Source: Lachnospiraceae bacterium M18-1 (GTDB lineage: Bacteria; Bacillota; Clostridia; Lachnospirales; Lachnospiraceae). From it: a DNA stretch of 64,000 nt. Below the pieces are notes generated by a model. That model was not told where the DNA came from. It did no database searches and saw only the letters and a list, made by a program, of their open reading frames with translations. The stretch spans positions 314,845 through 378,844 of the forward strand of contig KE159605.1 in NCBI GenBank assembly GCA_000403295.2, in the 5' to 3' direction. The translations under genes were made by a program, and so were the position numbers. This document shows positions 61,504 to 64,000 of this stretch, piece after piece; position 1 is the stretch's first letter; each line of letters starts with the position of its first letter.

Positions 61504-63123
61504 TCACTCCCATGCCATAAACCGCTCAATGACCGCCTCTCCCACCTTCACTCCATCCATCGCCGCCGACATGATCCCACCTGCATACCCGGCGCCTTCG
61601 CCGCAGGGATAGATCCCTCCGATCTCACATTCCATCGTTTCTCCCCGGACCATCCGCACCGGGGAGGAGGTGCGGCTCTCCACTCCGGACAGTACCGCGT
61701 CCTCCCTTGCAAATCCGGGAATCCTCCGGTCCATGGCGCAGATTCCCCTCTGCAGGGAGTCTGCCAGCTCTTCCGGGAAAATCTTCCGCACATTTGCCAG
61801 CCGGCAATCTCCTTTGACCTGGGGTAAGATGTCCCCAAGCGCCGTTGTCCGCACATTCCTGCAGAAGTCCCCGTAACACTGCACCGGGATCCTGCCCTGC
61901 CCCTCCCGGTACGCGAGGGCCTCCAGGCGGCGCTGAAATTCTACCCCGGCGAGGGGATGTTCATTCCCAAAATCTTTGGGAGATACGGTCACGATCACCG
62001 CGCTGTTGGCATTGCTTCCTGCCCGGCCGTGGTAACTCATGCCGTTAACGGCGATCCGTCCCTCCTCGGAGGAGGCGTTGACCACATACCCTCCCGGACA
62101 CATGCAGAACGTATACACCCCCCGCCCGTTGTCCAGATTTTCTGACAGCTTGTAGGACGCGGCCGGAAGCTTCCCGGCCCAGGCGCTCCCGTACTGGGCT
62201 TTCTGGATCATCTGCTGGTGGTGCTCGATGCGCACTCCCACTGCAAATGCCTTGGCATGCATGGGAATGCCGCTGTTCAAAAGCATCCCAAAAGTATCCC
62301 TGGCGCTGTGCCCGACGGCGATCACCAGGACTTCCGCCGGAATCTGCTCCTTTTCGTTCACCGTGATCTCACGGAGCTGCCGGCCGGCTGCGGTCTCCTC
62401 ACAGTTCAGGCCGGTGAGACGGCTGTGAAACCGGATTTCCCCGCCCAGCTGCCGGATCTCCTCCCGCAGGTTTTTGATCACCCGGGAAAGGATGTCCGTG
62501 CCGATATGGGGCTTCTGCTCATAAAGGATCTGTTCCGGCGCACCGAAGCGGACAAAGGTTTCCAGCACCAGACGGTTCCGCCCTCGGGGATCTTTTACCA
62601 GAGTATTCAGCTTTCCATCGGAAAAGGTTCCCGCGCCGCCCTCTCCGAACTGGACATTGGATTCCGGATTCAGAGGCCCGCCTTTCCAGAACGCCTCCAC
62701 GTCCCGGATCCGCTCCTCCACCGGAGCCCCCCTCTCCAGCAGCAGAGGCTGATACCCTTCCCGTGCCAGAAGCCAGGCACAGAACAAACCTGCAGGGCCG
62801 GCACCAGCCACCACCGGCCTGTGGGAAAGCTTTCTGATCCCGTGAGCCGGCGTCCGGTAAAGGACCTCCTCCAGCTTTTCAATCTGTCCCGGCTTCTGCT
62901 TCTTTTGGCCTGCCCGCCTCAGAACAGCCTCTTCCTGCCGGATCTTCACATCTACTGTATAGGTATAGTAAATGTCCGGTTTTTTTCTGGCATCAATGGA
63001 TTGTTTGAAGATCTGATATTCCAAAGGTTCTGTTTTTTTCAGATTGAGAAGCCTTCGGATCTTGCCCTCCAGCTCCTTTTCACTGTGTCCCGGCTGAAGC
63101 CGTATCTGACTAAGCCTTAACAT
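61504..63123 (-). CDS. COG2509-type FAD-dependent dehydrogenase
   Basis: ATG 63123 after AGGAGG gives 539 residues. The N-terminal 100 residues form a ferredoxin-like domain, then VVAGAGPAGLFCAWLL binds FAD. Further motifs are NVQFGEGGAGTFSDGKLNT and IYPCGEGAGYAGGIMSAA. These bacterial flavoproteins are uncharacterised enzymes. The ATG lies 14 nt inside the preceding flavoprotein gene, so the two are co-translated. The 137 nt between radC and this gene hold no other feature. Confidence 0.9.
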   Translation of the reverse strand: MLRLSQIRLQPGHSEKELEGKIRRLLNLKKTEPLEYQIFKQSIDARKKPDIYYTYTVDVKIRQEEAVLRRAGQKKQKPGQIEKLEEVLYRTPAHGIRKLSHRPVVAGAGPAGLFCAWLLAREGYQPLLLERGAPVEERIRDVEAFWKGGPLNPESNVQFGEGGAGTFSDGKLNTLVKDPRGRNRLVLETFVRFGAPEQILYEQKPHIGTDILSRVIKNLREEIRQLGGEIRFHSRLTGLNCEETAAGRQLREITVNEKEQIPAEVLVIAVGHSARDTFGMLLNSGIPMHAKAFAVGVRIEHHQQMIQKAQYGSAWAGKLPAASYKLSENLDNGRGVYTFCMCPGGYVVNASSEEGRIAVNGMSYHGRAGSNANSAVIVTVSPKDFGNEHPLAGVEFQRRLEALAYREGQGRIPVQCYGDFCRNVRTTALGDILPQVKGDCRLANVRKIFPEELADSLQRGICAMDRRIPGFAREDAVLSGVESRTSSPVRMVRGETMECEIGGIYPCGEGAGYAGGIMSAAMDGVKVGEAVIERFMAWE

Positions 63124-64000
63124 GGGCCGCCTCCTTTCCTGCCACATGGCCGCTGGACCATGCCCACTGCAGGTTGTACCCGCCGCAGAGCCCGTCCACG
63201 TCCAGCACTTCGCCTGCAAAATAAAGCCCCGGAATCAAACGGGATTCCAGTGTCTCAGGATCCACGTCCCGGGTATCTACACCTCCCCGGCAGACCTGTG
63301 CCTGGGCAAGGGGATTGGCGGAAGTGACGTTGGTTTCAAACTGCCGGATCAGACGCGCCAGCGTTTCGATCTGCCCATCCTTCAAGGTCCACACAGCCTG
63401 GCTGCGCGGAAGTCCGCCAAGGCGGATCCACAGATTCCACAGCTTTTTGGGAAACAGCCCTACAAGGAACTCCTCCACCGTTTTTTCCGGGCGTATTTTG
63501 ATCCGTTCCTTCAAAAAGTCCTGGAAAGATTCCCGCTCCATATCCGGCATAAAATCCAGCACAGCCTTCACGGACTGCCTGCGGTATAATGCCTGGGCCG
63601 CCGTACCGCTCACCTGAAAGACCGGGATTCCAGAGATCCCATAATTGGTCAGCTGGATTTCTCCCCGGTCCCTGGCGATACAGACCTGATCTGCCAGGAT
63701 CATGACCTCGCCTGTCACCCGCACCCCGGAGATGCTTTTGTAAAAATCCTCCCGGCAGCGGAGCTGAACCAGCGCAGGGACCACCGGAACGATCCGGTGC
63801 CCAAGCTGCCTGGCAAGCGTATAACCGGCATCTCCGCTTCCGGCTGCGGCTGAGGCCGGAGAACCGGCGGCCAGAATCACGCGATGCGCACGGATCTCTC
63901 CTGACGTGGTTTTCAGGCGGAAACCGGATTTGTCCGGCCGGATTTTTGTACATCTGCAATCCGTCCGGATTTCCACATGAAGACGCCTGCATTCCATCCG
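63110..64000 (-). CDS. HI0933/BaiN-family flavoprotein (partial, N-terminus beyond window)
   Basis: The C-terminal 297 residues or so of a flavoprotein: RVILAAGSPASAAAGSGDAGYTLA, the insert domain with AQALYRRQS, and the closing LYFAGEVLDVDGLCGGYNLQWAWSSG motif of HI0933/aminoacetone-oxidase-like enzymes. The N-terminal FAD glycine motif is outside the window. Members include BaiN-like proteins, but the reaction is generally unknown. It overlaps the downstream flavoprotein gene by 14 nt. Confidence 0.85.
   Translation of the reverse strand, partial: RMECRRLHVEIRTDCRCTKIRPDKSGFRLKTTSGEIRAHRVILAAGSPASAAAGSGDAGYTLARQLGHRIVPVVPALVQLRCREDFYKSISGVRVTGEVMILADQVCIARDRGEIQLTNYGISGIPVFQVSGTAAQALYRRQSVKAVLDFMPDMERESFQDFLKERIKIRPEKTVEEFLVGLFPKKLWNLWIRLGGLPRSQAVWTLKDGQIETLARLIRQFETNVTSANPLAQAQVCRGGVDTRDVDPETLESRLIPGLYFAGEVLDVDGLCGGYNLQWAWSSGHVAGKEAAHVKA

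Noticed and set aside
62218..63120. A 300-codon plus-strand frame opposite the COG2509 flavoprotein
   Set aside because: The minus-strand gene has FAD motifs and a ribosome site. The plus frame is a composition artefact.
1..64000. tRNA or rRNA genes
   Set aside because: No cloverleaf with conserved T-loop bases and no rRNA-like stretch was recognised in the intergenic regions. This is a reading by eye, not a scan.

Overview
The window looks like a chromosomal segment of a gut-type Lachnospiraceae bacterium (Clostridium cluster XIVa: Blautia, Dorea or Clostridium scindens-like). The evidence is moderate GC, strong AGGAGG ribosome sites, and the Firmicutes order rplU-prp-rpmA-obgE-yhbY-nadD-yqeK-rsfS with lexA convergent. 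The combined mreBCD, large PBP2, minCDE, rodA, mgsA block and the sepF-ylmH-lspA-rluD block fit the same group. The genus cannot be fixed from sequence alone. I found no rRNA, tRNA or CRISPR array.

Layout. 1-2165: MerR-controlled ABC exporter (minus strand). 2343-5153: Crp-family regulator convergent with a rhodanese plus CoA-disulfide-reductase operon, whose promoter carries a CRP-like palindrome. 5248-8203: a decayed cluster with an AraC remnant, a transporter fragment fused by deletion to a broken GltD-like flavoprotein, and an intact HdrB-like Fe-S protein. 8409-10345: Rpn-type nuclease, then tnpW, dnaC and rep remnants of an integrative element. 10681-25959: a glycoside-utilisation island (GH3, domain-permuted GH3, RpiB-like isomerase, AraC regulator, GH2, esterase, GPH symporter, GH78 rhamnosidase). 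26013-28461: more element debris, namely an iteron/palindrome region, a helicase remnant, a PIN toxin-antitoxin pair and two unassigned small genes. The sugar island is therefore bracketed by mobile-element remnants.

28729-40292 is conserved core: radical-SAM pair, RNase G, YbaK, aspartate kinase, a TIM-barrel hydrolase, then the L21/Prp/L27/Obg operon through rsfS. 40393-43206 holds lexA with SOS boxes, a strong promoter with its own SOS box that leads into a region without a convincing gene, and an XerS-like recombinase. 43330-44819 has a TtcA-like PP-loop enzyme and a cytidylate-kinase-like protein.

44920-63997, almost entirely minus strand, is the envelope and division block: RluD-like synthase, LspA, YlmH, SepF, YggS, a membrane-fusion-like protein, D,D-carboxypeptidase, MgsA, RodA, MinE/D/C, PBP2, MreD/C/B and RadC, then two overlapping flavoprotein genes, the last cut by the window edge.

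The glycosidases lack obvious signal peptides, so the island probably imports intact small glycosides through the GPH symporter and breaks them down in the cytoplasm. Most noteworthy: the apparently gene-less SOS transcription unit, the nested palindromic element at 32982-33147, the dispersed repeat at 15725 and 41862, the iteron-like region at 26126-26221, the deletion fusion near 5820, and the Crp regulator with a matching operator beside it.
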